Both the position numbers and the translations under genes were made by a program. Shown here one piece after another: positions 35,790 to 46,337 of a stretch of 64,000 bases of DNA. The notes under the pieces were generated by a model. The model did not search any database, was not told the DNA's origin, and saw nothing but the letters and a program-made list of their open reading frames with translations. The stretch covers positions 1-64,000 of the forward strand of contig NW_027118744.1 of NCBI RefSeq assembly GCF_036417845.1, in the 5' to 3' direction. The stretch comes from Apteryx mantelli (lineage: Eukaryota > Chordata > Aves > Apterygiformes > Apterygidae). Every line of letters starts with the position of its first letter. Position 1 is the first letter of the stretch.

Positions 35790-37235
35790 ATGGGCCTTTT
35801 GATTTTCTTGTACTGGTGAGCTGAGGACAGCATTGCAGAGGTGGTCCCGCCAGTGCTGAGTAGAGGAGAAGCATCACTTCACTTGACCCTCTGGCGACAC
35901 TCTTCCTAGTGCAACCCAGGATGCTGTTGGCCTTCTTTGCCACAAGGGTGCATTGCTGGCTCATGTCCAGCTGGTCATGTTGGATGTGAGCCGGTTGGAT
36001 ATGTTGTCCACCAAGACCCCCAGGTCCTTCTCTGCAAAGCTGTTTTCCAGACAGTCAGTCCCCAGCTTGTCCTGGTGCATGCGGTTATTTCTCCCCAGGT
36101 GCAGGACTCTTCAATGCCCTTTGCTGAGCTACATGACATTCCTGCTTGCCCATTTCTTCAGCCTGTCGAGTTCCCTCTGAATGGCACCACCACCATCCGG
36201 TGTATCTGCCACTCCTCCCAGTTTTGCATTGTCGTCAAACTTGCTGAAGGGTGAACTCTGTCCCATCATCCAGGTCATTAAAGATGAGGTTAAACAGTAT
36301 TGGACCCAGTATTGACCCTGAGGTAAACCGCTGCTGACTGGTCTCCAGCTGAGCTTTATGCTGCTGATCACAACCGCCTGTGCCCAGCAGTTCAGAGAGT
36401 TTTCAGTCCACCTCACTGTCCCTTCATCTAGTTTGCAGTTCATTAGTTTGTCTATGAGGCTGTTATGGAAGACAGTTTTGAAAGCCTTGCTAGAGTGAAG
36501 ATAAACAACATCCACTGCTCTCCCCTTGTCCACCCAGCCAGTCTTCTCCCTGTTGAAGGCTAACAGCTTGGTCAAGAATGATTTCTCCTTTATAAATCCA
36601 TGCCAGTTACTCCCAGTCATCTTCTTGCCCTTCATATGTTTGGAAATTGTTTCCAAGAGGATTTGTTTCATCACCTTGCCAGGGATTGAGGTGAGGCTGA
36701 CTGACCTGTAATTCCCCGGATCCTCCTTCTTGCCCTTCTTGAAGGTCGGAGTGGCATATGCTTTTTCCATGAACATGCCCTGACTGCCATGACCTTAAAA
36801 GATAATTGAGAGTAACCTCACAATGACATTGGCCAGCTCCCTCAGGTCTCATGGATACATCCCATCAGGTCCCTTGGACTTGTGTATGTCCAGTTTGTTT
36901 AAATGTTCCCTAACCCGATCTTCTTCCACCATGTTAGCACAGGTCTCAGGGGCTTGAGATTCCTGAAGGCATGTCTTATCAGGAAAGACTGAGGCAAAGA
37001 AGGCACTGTAAACCTTTGCCTTTTCCGCGTCCTTTGTTACCATGTCCCCTGCCCCATTCAGCACTAGGCTCGCATATTGCCTAGTCTTCTCTTTGCTGCT
37101 GATATACCTGCAGAAGCCCTTCTTGTTGCCTTTCACATCTGCCAGCAGATTCAACTCCAGGGAGGTTTTGACTTCTTAACCCCTGGCATTCCTGAATACT
37201 TGGACAGCATCTCTATATTTCTGCCTGGTCCACAG
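35790..37235 (-). mobile_element. CR1 LINE with most of the reverse transcriptase, minus strand
   Basis: From high to low coordinates the minus strand reads NLLADVKGNKKGFCRYISSK, HLNKLDIHKSKGPDGMYP, FKKGKKEDPGNYRSVSLTSI, an LNSK-type 'SKAF' block, then '[16 protein letters not shown]' where FADD has become FDDN, and the start of the C-terminal region. The 3' end is missing. Stops and frameshifts are present. Confidence 0.92.
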
Positions 37236-38169
37236 TTCTGCCCTCTGACCATTCCTGATTTGTGTGCACACACCTGGGGTGGGCCCCCTTCTGCCCTGTT
37301 TTGCTCATTACAAGGTCTCTTTTGTCATCAACTAAAGCACACAGCAGCACTTTGAAACCTCCAGCTCTGCCCTTCCACCACCATAAAGGCCTTCCCTTCA
37401 CTGCACTCCTTGCAGCAATGTGTGCATCTGGACAAACTGGGCTTTGTTGGGTGACCAGGACACTAACTTCCCGAACTACTTCCAGCAGATTCCTCCTGTG
37501 CCCTTGGGCACTGCCAGCCACTCCAGCAAAAAACACAGCCCCCACCAGGGGGTGGCCAAGCCATGCCACCCATGGCTCTTTTCTGAATTGTTTTCTCCAG
37601 ACAGCAAGTACAGAGTCACAGAGACCAACCTAGACTTCTTGTGCGCCAAGGAAATGATGCCCTGGTGCGGCATGCATCTGCATGGAGGATGGAAGAAGGC
37701 AATCGTGCATTGCACCGGGTGTCTCCAGGAAGCATCAAGGTGTGACACGGCTCCTAAGACACTTTTTCTTCATACTGAGCTCTGACATAGGGACTGAGAC
37801 GCCCTATGGAAGCCAGCCTTCAGGAGAAAAGATGTCAGTGGGAGACTGGAGTCGGAGGGGGGAACACTAGCCATTCTTCAGCCACATCTGAAAGTCTCTT
37901 CTGGTTGTGCCCCACAGGTCTGCAGAAGAAGCAGACAGAGGGCACAGACCACACTCTTCTGCACTCTTTATGTCTCAGTTCCTTTGCTGTGAAGTCTGGT
38001 TCTGCATCACAAGTGCACTGGTGTGTTCCCCCACAATGCCTGTTCATATAAGTCACCTGAAGACTGGTATTTCCCTCACCCAGGCACTTTCCAGCCCACT
38101 TCAACCCCCTCTCCAGCTCTCCTCACCTCTCCTCGCCTCTCCCCAGCCCATTCCAGCAGAGTAGGACAG
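37236..38169. other. Unassigned sequence between a CR1 and an OR pseudogene
   Basis: Overlapping frames of 80-123 codons on both strands, none with a known domain. I considered lost GBP exons and did not find them. Confidence 0.4.
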
Positions 38170-38862
38170 TCTGGGAATTACCCACAGCAATGCCCACCAC
38201 AGGGTGCTGCAGGGATGTGGGCACTTAGCACTTGGGACAGCACAATGAGCACAAAACACCCACAAGCTACACAAAAACTAACCACAGTAACCCCAGCTTC
38301 CCTGAAGTAGGAGTCAGAGCAGGAGAGTTTGAGGAGCTGGGGAATTTCACAGAAGAACTGGTCCACAGCATTGCCTTGGTAGAGTGGAATTGAAAATGTG
38401 TTTCCAGTGTGCAGCACAGCATTGAGAAAACCACTGGCCCAGGCAGCTGCTGCCATTTCAGCACAAGCTCTGTTCCCTGTGAGTGTCCCATAGTGCAGGG
38501 GTTTGCAGATGGCCATAAAATGGCCATAGACCACGACAGTGAGAAGATAATATTCTGATGAAATGAAGAAGAAAAAGGAAAAAAAAAAGGAAATTAGTCC
38601 TCGTGTTCCACAGGGAATTGATCGTGGATTTGGGGACAGGGGTAGAGATGGAGCCAAGGTCCAGGAGGGAGAGATTGAGAAGGAAGAAGTACATGAGGGT
38701 GTGGGAGCAGTGGTCACAGGCTACAGCTGTGATGATGAGGCCTTTGCCCAGGAGAGCAGCCAGGTGGGTGCCCAGGAACAGTGAGAAGTGCAAGAGCTGC
38801 AGCTCCCGCTTGTCCACAAATGCCAGGAGGAGGAACTTGGTGAGGAAGCTGCTGTTGGACAT
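38170..38862 (-). pseudogene. Olfactory receptor pseudogene, OR14-like (avian gamma-c type)
   Basis: Starts MSNSSFLTKFLLLAFVDKRE (glycosylation site NSS), continues LGTHLAALLGKGLIITAVACDH, LMYFFLLNLSLLDLGSIS and PKSTINSLWNTR. These are hallmarks of the OR14-like clade that is hugely expanded in birds. A T-rich run at about 38565-38595 replaces part of helix 3 and shifts the frame. It then reads VVYGHFMAICKPLHYGTL, where MAYDRYVAIC has become VVYGHFMAIC (DRY lost), then EMAAAAWASGFLNAVLHTGN, DQFFCEIPQLLKLSCSD and helix 5. The sequence ends in helix 5; helices 6 and 7 are missing. Confidence 0.9.
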
Positions 38863-39287
38863 TCCCTCTCTCTGGGCACTGGGGACTGTCCAAGGAGGAA
38901 AGGATTTGAGCAAAACAAATTCCGTACAGAAACCCTCCACATTCACTTTCTATGTCTCTGGAGGACTTTGTGTCAGTTCCCTACTTTGAACTCCAGTTTG
39001 TATTGGCTGAGTGAACCATGAGGATCAGTGACCTCTGCCCGCGGGCAACAGAGGAGTTAGTCCTGCTCCACACCAGTGGGAACATGGAGGTGACAGTTCC
39101 TGTGGATGGATGCCCTGAGTTGAGTGAAGGGAAGTTAGTCCAGTGACCCAGTGGGTATAATCTCATTTACCATTCTGAAAGATGAAATAAACACCAATAT
39201 CCAGCTGCTTCTTAGAGGAAAAAGGGAGGGATTCATCTCCTACTTTCCCCTCTTTGGAGGATTTATCTGTGTTTAAATCAATCACCA

Positions 39288-39737
39288 TGGTAGGGAAACT
39301 GTTCCATCCAGTGTCCTTAACAGGGTTCGACTCTAGGTTTCCGCTTTATCCAAAAGATACAAAATAATTTGTGATAAGATGATGTGATCAGTATTACAGC
39401 TCGAGCTGGGTGCCTCCTCCGAGGGACCCCCAACGGAAAATTCGCTGGGTATTTATACCCCTATGGGTTAAGTTCTTTGTGCATTCTCCCATTTGTTGCA
39501 CCAATGATCGCTCGACAAGTAGTAGCTTCTTCACTCTTGGTTGGTTTCCCCGTTGTGTCCAGGTGGAGCTATGGTACTCAGTGGTCATTGCTGAAGCTGT
39601 TTTGTTACTTTCTTATCTCCTTGCTCCCTCCTTGTTTGAACTGGCTCAAACGATTTTGGGAAAAGTTCAGTCACGTGCAGCCTTAGGCTTCAGTAAATTT
39701 AGCTACTAGTGCTAAGCAAATGCTATTATATCCAACA
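39288..39737 (-). repeat. 3' LTR of the provirus (450 bp)
   Basis: Plus strand starts TGGTAGGGAAAC and ends TATCCAACA. On the minus strand a TATAAATA box lies at 39450-39457. Six differences from the other LTR. Next to it, the minus strand has a purine tract at 39738-39755. Confidence 0.96.
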
Positions 39738-39755
39738 GTCCCTCCTTTTGTTTTC
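39738..39755 (-). promoter_or_regulatory. Polypurine tract of the provirus
   Basis: Minus strand GAAAACAAAAGGAGGGAC directly before the 3' LTR; the standard primer for plus-strand DNA synthesis. Confidence 0.85.
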
Positions 39756-40690
39756 TGTGGGCATCCCTGCCCTCTTAGAACTGTTCCTGTTTGAGCATTC
39801 TCTGTTATCCTTGCATAGAATGCAGTAACCTATTTTGTAAGCAATCACGTACACAGGTAATAACACAACATGCCAATAACAGTATGATTATTACTGGTAG
39901 TAATATCTTAATTAGGGAACCTTATAGGCTGCTCGGCCATGAGGAGGGTCCCTGACTGGTGAACGCATTAGTTATCCACTCACCCTCTAGGGTATGATCT
40001 TGTGTTCCTTGGTAGATTAGGGTTTGAGCTGCCTCTTTTGGTGCGACCATGTTCTGGGGTTTGGGTGGATTTTAGTTCTAATTTTAGCATAATCTCAGGC
40101 TCCGTTACGGATAATTTGGAGTGGGACATCCGAATAGTAAGTAAGCTCATTAGCAGCCTAATCATTTTGATAATTTGAATAGCGTCGTTAGTTAGCTGAT
40201 AATGTTAATGCACGTATTCTAGCCTCTATAGCCCGTGGTTGATGTAACGGGCAGGAACAACACCAGTTAATATGTCCCGCTGCCCCGGCCTCGTTACACT
40301 TCTCCAACTCCAACCTTGAGAGTTATTTATCCACTGGCCTCGGTAACACTGGTCACACCAACAAGGGTCACAAGGACCACAATTGTTACATGTTGCCCAG
40401 AGGCACCAGTGTTGGTAAAATCTCAGTTCTTCCCCCCTTGGAGCAGCCTTCAGGAGGAGGACACTCCTGTAAGGGTGATGAAGACACCGGTGAGGGCAAT
40501 GTTCTTTGTTTACGCTCTGAGACAGTTGGCTCGGCCAAGCAACCGACGACGCGTGTGTCCACGTGGCCCTGGAAAGGAAACAAGAGCGGCACGTACTGGG
40601 AATTCCTTCAGTTTTGGGGAGCTGGAATGGCTTTATCTTCCAGGGTAGAGGTCCCGCTCTCCTGGGAAGGTGGTGATTTCTTGACATGGG
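39756..40690 (-). pseudogene. Residual env of the provirus
   Basis: Only ~0.9 kb lies between the integrase end and the polypurine tract, where a full env would need about 1.5-2 kb. The sole recognisable part is near the end (about 39830-39910): a hydrophobic span LLPVIIILLLACCV followed by a short Cys/Arg-containing tail and a stop, as in a transmembrane subunit. A stop lies just upstream of it. No surface subunit, furin site, CX6CC motif or immunosuppressive-type domain was recognised. The remainder has stops in every frame. Confidence 0.7.
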
Positions 40691-41791
40691 AATGATGGAT
40701 CCAATGATCCTTCCCCACGACTTTTACAGCAAAATAACGGTTAATAATACTGTATAGAGGCCCTCCCGTTTTGGTTCAAGTTTATTTTTTCTGCTGTGTA
40801 CCTTAATCATAACCTCATCACCAGGTTGAGTATTAGGTACCTTGATTTCCGTAGGTATGGCCTGCGCCCATTGGGCTTGGTTCCATGCATTTTGGAAGGA
40901 AGCTTGTAAAGTTAATACATATTTGGTTAACCGCTCATCCCCGTCCAAGAGGCTGGTCTTTGCTGGGATGTAAGTCCCAGGTACAACTAACCGTCGTCTA
41001 AACAAAACTTCCGCTGGGGACAACCCTACGGGCTGTCTTCAGGTAGTTCTAATTTCCCACAAAACTAAATTTAGAGCTATTGGCCATTTAAGATTGGTTT
41101 GTGTACATACTCGTGCTAATTTAGCTTTAATGGTTCTATTCATCCTTTCTACCTGCCCCGAGGACTGAGGGTGGTAGAGTGTATGTAATTCTCTATGGAT
41201 TCCTATCATTTGATGTAGTTTTCCTAAGATTCCAGCTGAAAAATGAGAACCCCTGTCCAAATTTATAGTTCCCGGTACTCCATATCGAGAAACAGTTTCC
41301 CTTAATAGAGCCTTATTTACTTCAGCTGTATCTGCCTTGTGAGTAGGAAAGGCTTCCACCCAACCACTTAGCTGGTCGACAATTACGAGAAGGTGTTTGT
41401 AGCCTTCAGCAGGTGGGAGATCAGCATGAGCGATTTGTAGGCATTGGAAAGGGAAATATGCCCACAGGCGACTTCCTTGCTCAGGCTTTGGTCCAGTATC
41501 ATTAAACCTCTGGTGCATCAAGCAGGTGATGGTTATGCATTTTGAAACAGCATAAACTCCTGGAGCCGCCCAGTTTTGTAAGATTTGTGAGGTGATAGCT
41601 GATGGTCCTCCATGTCCACATTCATGGTACCACCTAGCTATGGGGAGTACATACCTCACTGGAAGGATGGGTTTATTACCTATGGTCCAAATTCCTTCCT
41701 CATTTGAATTGGTTCCCGTTTTCTCCAATTTTCTTTTCCCTTCTTTGGTGTATCTTCGTAGATTTTTGCTGAGCTTAATATGTTTGGCCAT
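40691..41791 (-). pseudogene. Provirus integrase
   Basis: The 250-codon frame 41791-41039 carries the N-terminal zinc-binding region (WYHECGHGG for the His pair, with a CITITC cluster for the Cys pair, spaced unusually) and the catalytic core: Asp in HADLPPAEGYKHLLVIVD, Asp in INLDRGSHF and Glu in GQVERMNRT, so all three DDE residues remain. A stop/frame break at about 41,030 separates it from the C-terminal domain (SPAEVLFRRRLVVPG, QPGDEVMIKVH, then LEPKREGLY, the GPY/F region). The usual SDNG is LDRG. Confidence 0.92.
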
Positions 41792-42440
41792 TCTTGTGTG
41801 AGTCTATGTTAATTATAGAAAAGGGTTGTCGGGTGGCTGCTTTAGCTGCTCTGTCTGTTATATTATTCCCTTGTGCTACATCAGATACTTCTCTCGTATG
41901 GGCTGGGCAATATATAACGTCAGTTTCTTTAGGGAGTTCAATTGCCTTTAACAACCCTCGCACTTCTTGTCCATTAGCAATCATCTTCCCAGACGATGTA
42001 AAGAATCCTCTCTCCTTCCACAGCATTCCTGTAGCATGACATACCCCAAAAGCACATTTAGAGTCAGTGTACACGTTGATCCACAAGTTTTCTCCCAGTT
42101 TCATGGCTTGTGTAAGAGCTCTTCGTTCTGCCCCTTGAGCACTAATGGATGGGGGCAAAGGACCAGCTTCGAGTACTTTGAAGAGGCTGGTAACAGTGTA
42201 CCCTGAACGTCGTTTTCCATTCAGGTAGTAAGATGAACCATCAGTGAAGAGGGTTAGATCCGTATTTTCGAGGGGTACCTCTTTAAGGTCTTCTCGGGGT
42301 TTACTGGAGCTGATAATCACCTGTTCACAGGAGTGGTGTCGTGCCTCGTCTTCGGGTAGAGGCAATAGCGTAGCTGGATTTAAAACATTGCACCTTTTTA
42401 GGGTTACATTATCTGCATGCAGAATCATAAGTTCATATCA
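41775..42440 (-). pseudogene. Provirus RNase H domain
   Basis: A 217-codon open frame encodes the RNase H that removes the RNA template. All four acidic residues are visible: LFTDGSSY, QGAERRAL, VYTDSKCAFGV and NNITDRAAKAA. The frame begins with the connection to reverse transcriptase (LNPATLLPLPEDE). Confidence 0.93.
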
Positions 42441-43790
42441 GTGGGCTCTCTGTGGTGACAGTGCCTGGGTAGCATATTGCTTTAGCAATAACTCTACTTC
42501 ATCAGGTATGTATACGCAGTCATCAGATGGCCCACAACTACGGGCCATGCCTTTTCGATAATGGCTGCAGTTGCAGCTATCGCTCTAATACACCCCGGAG
42601 TACCTTTAGCTCCCAGATCAAACTGGGTTGAGTAATGGGCTACCGGTCTGTGATGAGGGCCTAACCTTTGAGTGAGCACTCTGCTTGCTACTCCTTGTCT
42701 TTCATGGGCAAACAGTTCAAAGTCTTTACTGTAATCTGGTAACCCTAATGCTGGAGCCGAAGTCAAGGTCTTTTTCACAGATAAAAAAGCTTTTTCTCGT
42801 TCTGAATCCCAGGCCAGTGGCTCTGCCTCTTCTTTCTTTCTTGCCTGGACTAGGGGTTTAATAATTTCTCCTAGTCCGGGAATCCATGCTCTGCAGAATC
42901 CTACAGCCCCTAAAAATCCCCTTAACTGTCTCTTTGTTACTGCGTGTGGTAACTCAAGAATTGCTTTTACTCAATCTGGATCAATTAGTCTATGTCCTTG
43001 TTTCAAAATAAAACCTAAATAGTTTACTTCCTGTTGACACAGCTGAAGCTCGGATAGGGATGCATGGTGCCCTTTTTCTGCTTAGGCAGTACATAAGAAA
43101 ACAGTGTCCCTCAAGCACGTTTCCTAATTCCTACTGGCTAACAATATATCATCTACATATTGTATTAGCACTGATTCTTTTGGAAGCCCAGTGTCTTCCA
43201 AGTCGTTTCTGAGTATTCGCGAAAAAATAGTTGGAGACCCGGTAAATCCCTCTGACAATCGTGTCCAAGTTAACTGCTGTCCTTTCCAGATAAAGTCAAA
43301 GAGTCCTTGACTATCTTCAGCTATCGGTATACTGAAAAAAGGCTGCTGTTAGGTCAATTACAGTGAAACACGCTGCCCAATGGGGTGTTTGTAACAATAT
43401 AGTCGAAGGGTCAGGAACCACTGGGTGAGGAGCAATTACATATTGATTAATAGCTCTTAAGTCTTGTATAAACCGATACTCCGGGTCACCATCAGAATCT
43501 AACCTATTGTTTCTAACTGGTAAAATTGGGGTATTATATGGAGATTCACAGGTTTGTAGAATACCTGATTTTAGATAATAGTCTATCTGGTTTTGGATAC
43601 TCCTTTCCGCCTCCTGTGGAATAGGGTATTGTTTAACCACAGGGAGAGGTCCTTCCTTTGTTCTAATTGAAACTGGACTGTCTGACTTTAACAGGTCTAT
43701 GTCCGTCCCCGAGCGGCTCCACAATTTGGGTGGGACTAATTTTAATTTGGATGGAATTGGTAATTCTGTTATCCTTTTGTCCCCCATTTC
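42441..43790 (-). pseudogene. Provirus reverse transcriptase
   Basis: Motifs run in the normal order: QYPIPQEAERSIQNQID, YRFIQDLRAINQYV, FTVIDLTAAFF (catalytic Asp), then beyond a frame break at about 43,320 the YVDD active site (43148-43159) in LIQYVDDILLAS, and the thumb/connection in the frame 42778-42494 (APALGLPDYSKDFELF, VAHYSTQFD). At least one stop (near 42,970) and frameshifts are present, so no full polymerase can be made. Confidence 0.94.
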
Positions 43791-44110
43791 AGCCAAAATA
43801 CATGATCCCATAAAGAATAACTTTACCCCTTCCTGTTGGAGAGAGATTTGAGCATCCATAGTTTGTAGTAAGTCTCTTCCCAAGAGACGAGAAGGCGAAT
43901 CTGTAGAAATTACAAGATGACCCCATACTCCCGTCTCTCCACTCGTGAATAGCATAGGCTTGGTCAATAGTCGTTCCCCTTTCCCAGTTACCCCGTATAT
44001 TATAATTCTGTCTGATGATTTGTATCCCTTGGGCTCAAAATTCAAAGGGAAAAAGTAGCCCCTGTATCTACTAAGAATGGTACTTCACGCCCTCCAACTT
44101 TTCCCATCAC
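43791..44110 (-). pseudogene. Provirus aspartic protease
   Basis: Active site FLVDTGATFS at about 44045-44075 and the conserved C-terminal SRLLGRDLL at about 43868-43892. A stop/frame break lies just after the active site near 44,046, separating it from the rest of the domain. Confidence 0.92.
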
Positions 44111-45610
44111 TCGACCTTTAAAATCCAATGGTATATTCCATGCATTCATTCCCATTTCCACAGGACTCCCCAGGTCCCCCACCTCTTGTCATGCTTCTGA
44201 AAGTCGTGGCCCGTTTCCACTCCCAGTCCCTCCTTGTAATCCGCCCCTCCCGCAGGGTCTTACGGGACATTCTCATTTCCAGTGCCCTTGCTCCCCACAA
44301 TAATGGCAGTGTCCTCTCTGTCCTGGCTGCCTGTCTCATACATTCTGACTCCACCTTTCTCCCCCAGGGCTTCCTCGGCCTCTACCCCTGTTCCCTGGAA
44401 TTCCCTCTCTCAGTACTGCCGCTAGCATACTGACTCCCTCTTTTCTCTGTTGCTGTTTCTCCTTAGTTTTTTTCTCCTCCATTCCATTATATACAAAGGT
44501 AGCCAAGCGCACTATTTCGTCCGTGGATTTTCCTGGCCAATTGGGAACATGCTTGGAGAAATATTTCTTTTATATCTGGAGATGTTAGGTCTACGTAAGT
44601 AGAAACTACTGGGGGTCTGTTAGCCTCCGCCTCTGGCTCGATCCCTCCCCCAAACATTCTAATTTGCTTAAACATTCTGCACAGAAATGCCGAGGGGTGT
44701 TCGTCAATTTGTTGTTGACACTCACGGATCTTAGACCAATTTGCAGTTCTCTGTCCGGCCAAATGTATGGCTTCCTCTATACCCTATTTAGCTAATTGTA
44801 ACTGCCAATAATCTGCTTCTATGTTATAATCTCATCCGGGATCCGCAGCTGGTCACGCCATTCAGGTGGCTGCCACTCCTCCCTGTTCAGACCAACGACA
44901 ATTTGCATCTAGAATGACATGTTCCTCGTCAGGAGTGAGTAGGGCTTCAAGAAGCATCTGCGCATCCCCCTCAGGTGTGGTCATATGTGCGAAATATTCC
45001 CCTTACTACTTGCAACTTTTTCTGGGTCCTCCCTAAGCCTGGGAGTTTGTTGACTCCATGCAGTCAAATCTTGGGGCCCCCAGGGTCAGTAAACTCACAC
45101 AGTAGCTATCCGAGGTGCCCCGTCTAGACCTGTCGGGGCCACTCCTGGCACAGGGTCAACTTGCAAAGGGGCTTGAAAGGCGGAGGTGGAAGGCAAGGGG
45201 GGGTATAGAGAAGCTGAAGCAGAGGGTAGCGCATAGGGTGGAGTGGTTTCCACAAGTATTTTAGCAGCTGCACTACTTGCAGTATTCTGAGAAGAAACAT
45301 TCCTCTTGTTTTTAGATGTCTCCGTTTTTCTATCGAATGCCCAATTATCCCATGCATACCAATAATCCATTTGTCCCGGGAATCTGTCTTCTAGATGATG
45401 TCATAAAAAGGTCACTTCTTGTTGGTCAAAAGTCCCTTGAGATGGCCACCGTTCAGCTGGGCTGCCTTCCTGGGTAAGGAGGGGCCAGTCTTCCTGGCAC
45501 AAGGTCACTAGTTTCTTTTTTCCTAACCCTATGGTACCATCAATCTTTCTCCAGTTTTCTAGAACCTCAGCTAAGGGTGTCCCCTTCTCTACGCCAGGTA
45601 TGTTTCCCAC
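44111..45610 (-). pseudogene. Provirus gag (matrix, capsid, one zinc knuckle)
   Basis: Starts MGNIPGVEKGTPLAEVLENW (myristoylation-type MG) with WPSQGTFDQQEVTFL, as in gammaretroviral matrix. An in-frame TGA follows at about 45,394, after which DRFPGQMDYWYAWDNW continues the domain and a proline-rich region holds PPYALP. The capsid shows the major homology region QQIDEHPSAFLCRMFKQIR (about 44,650-44,705). The nucleocapsid has a single knuckle CHYCGEQGHWK.EC at 44267-44306 with a TGA where the dot stands. Several more stops and a frame break occur between 44,770 and 45,095. Confidence 0.93.
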
Positions 45611-45859
45611 GTGTATCGGACTCTTGCGGTGTGCCTTACGCTGATCAGGCTACACACTCCCCCTTCCAGCCAGACTGAGATGGGACTCAAACCATCTCAA
45701 ATCCCGGAGGTGGGCCTCAAACTCACTCTCCCCAAAATTTAGATGCTGAATTTTAACACACACCGGTTGGTACCTCCCATCACCAAAGCTCCTAGGTGAA
45801 CTCACCCAATGCCGGCTGTTGGAAGTTTGGAGAGAAGAGGATCTGATGGTGGTTGCCTA

Positions 45860-45879
45860 GAGTCCCATCTGGGGTGCCA
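45860..45879 (-). promoter_or_regulatory. Primer-binding site, tRNA-Arg type
   Basis: Minus strand TGGCACCCCAGATGGGACTC begins three bases inside the 5' LTR. It is the complement of the 3' end (…GGGTG plus CCA) of a vertebrate tRNA-Arg(CCU) as I remember it. This marks the provirus as an Arg-primed class I element. Confidence 0.75.
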
Positions 45880-45882
45880 AAC

Positions 45883-46332
45883 TGCTAGGGAAACTGTTCC
45901 ATCCAGTGTCCTTAACAGGGTTCGACTCTAGGTTTCCGCTTTATCCAAAAGATACAAAATAATTTGTGATAAGATGATGTGATCAGTATTACAGCTCGAG
46001 CTGGGTGCCTCCTCCGAGGGACCCCCAACGGAAAATTCGCTGGGTATTTATACCCCTATGGGTTAAGTTCTTTGTGCATTCTCCCATTTGTTGCACCAAT
46101 GATCGCTCGACAAGTAGTAGCTTCTTCACTCTTGGTTGGTTTCCCCGTTGTGTCCAGGTAGAGCTATGGTACTCAGTGGTCATTGCTGAAGCTGTTTTGT
46201 TACTTTCTTATCTCCTTGCTCCCTCCTTGTTTGAACTGGCTCAAACGATTTTGGGAAAAGTTCAGCCATGTGCAGCCTTAGGCTTCAGTAAATTTAGCTA
46301 CTAGTGCTAAGCAAATGCTACTATATCCAAGA
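45883..46332 (-). repeat. 5' LTR of the provirus (450 bp)
   Basis: Plus strand starts TGCTAGGGAAAC and ends TATCCAAGA, where the terminal CA has become GA. TATAAATA box on the minus strand at 46045-46052. The flanking CACCA matches the other side. Confidence 0.96.
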
Positions 46333-46337
46333 CACCA

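Larger units (their letters stand above)
39288..46332 (-). mobile_element. Class I (gammaretrovirus-like) endogenous retrovirus provirus
   Basis: A complete proviral insertion of 7,045 bp read on the minus strand: 5' LTR at right, primer-binding site, gag, pro, pol, a residual env, polypurine tract and 3' LTR at left. It is flanked by the 5-bp duplication CACCA at 39283-39287 and 46333-46337. A single zinc knuckle in gag, a gammaretrovirus-like matrix start, protease and reverse transcriptase with LLGRDLL and YVDD, and a GPY/F-type integrase end support class I. Reading frames are broken in gag, pro-pol and env, so it cannot make virus. The two 450-bp LTRs differ at six positions, indicating a fairly recent insertion compared with the surrounding CR1s. 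Confidence 0.96.

Noticed and set aside
37213-37785. Frames suspected to be missing GBP exons
   Set aside because: None of the conserved GBP G-domain or helical-domain text could be found.
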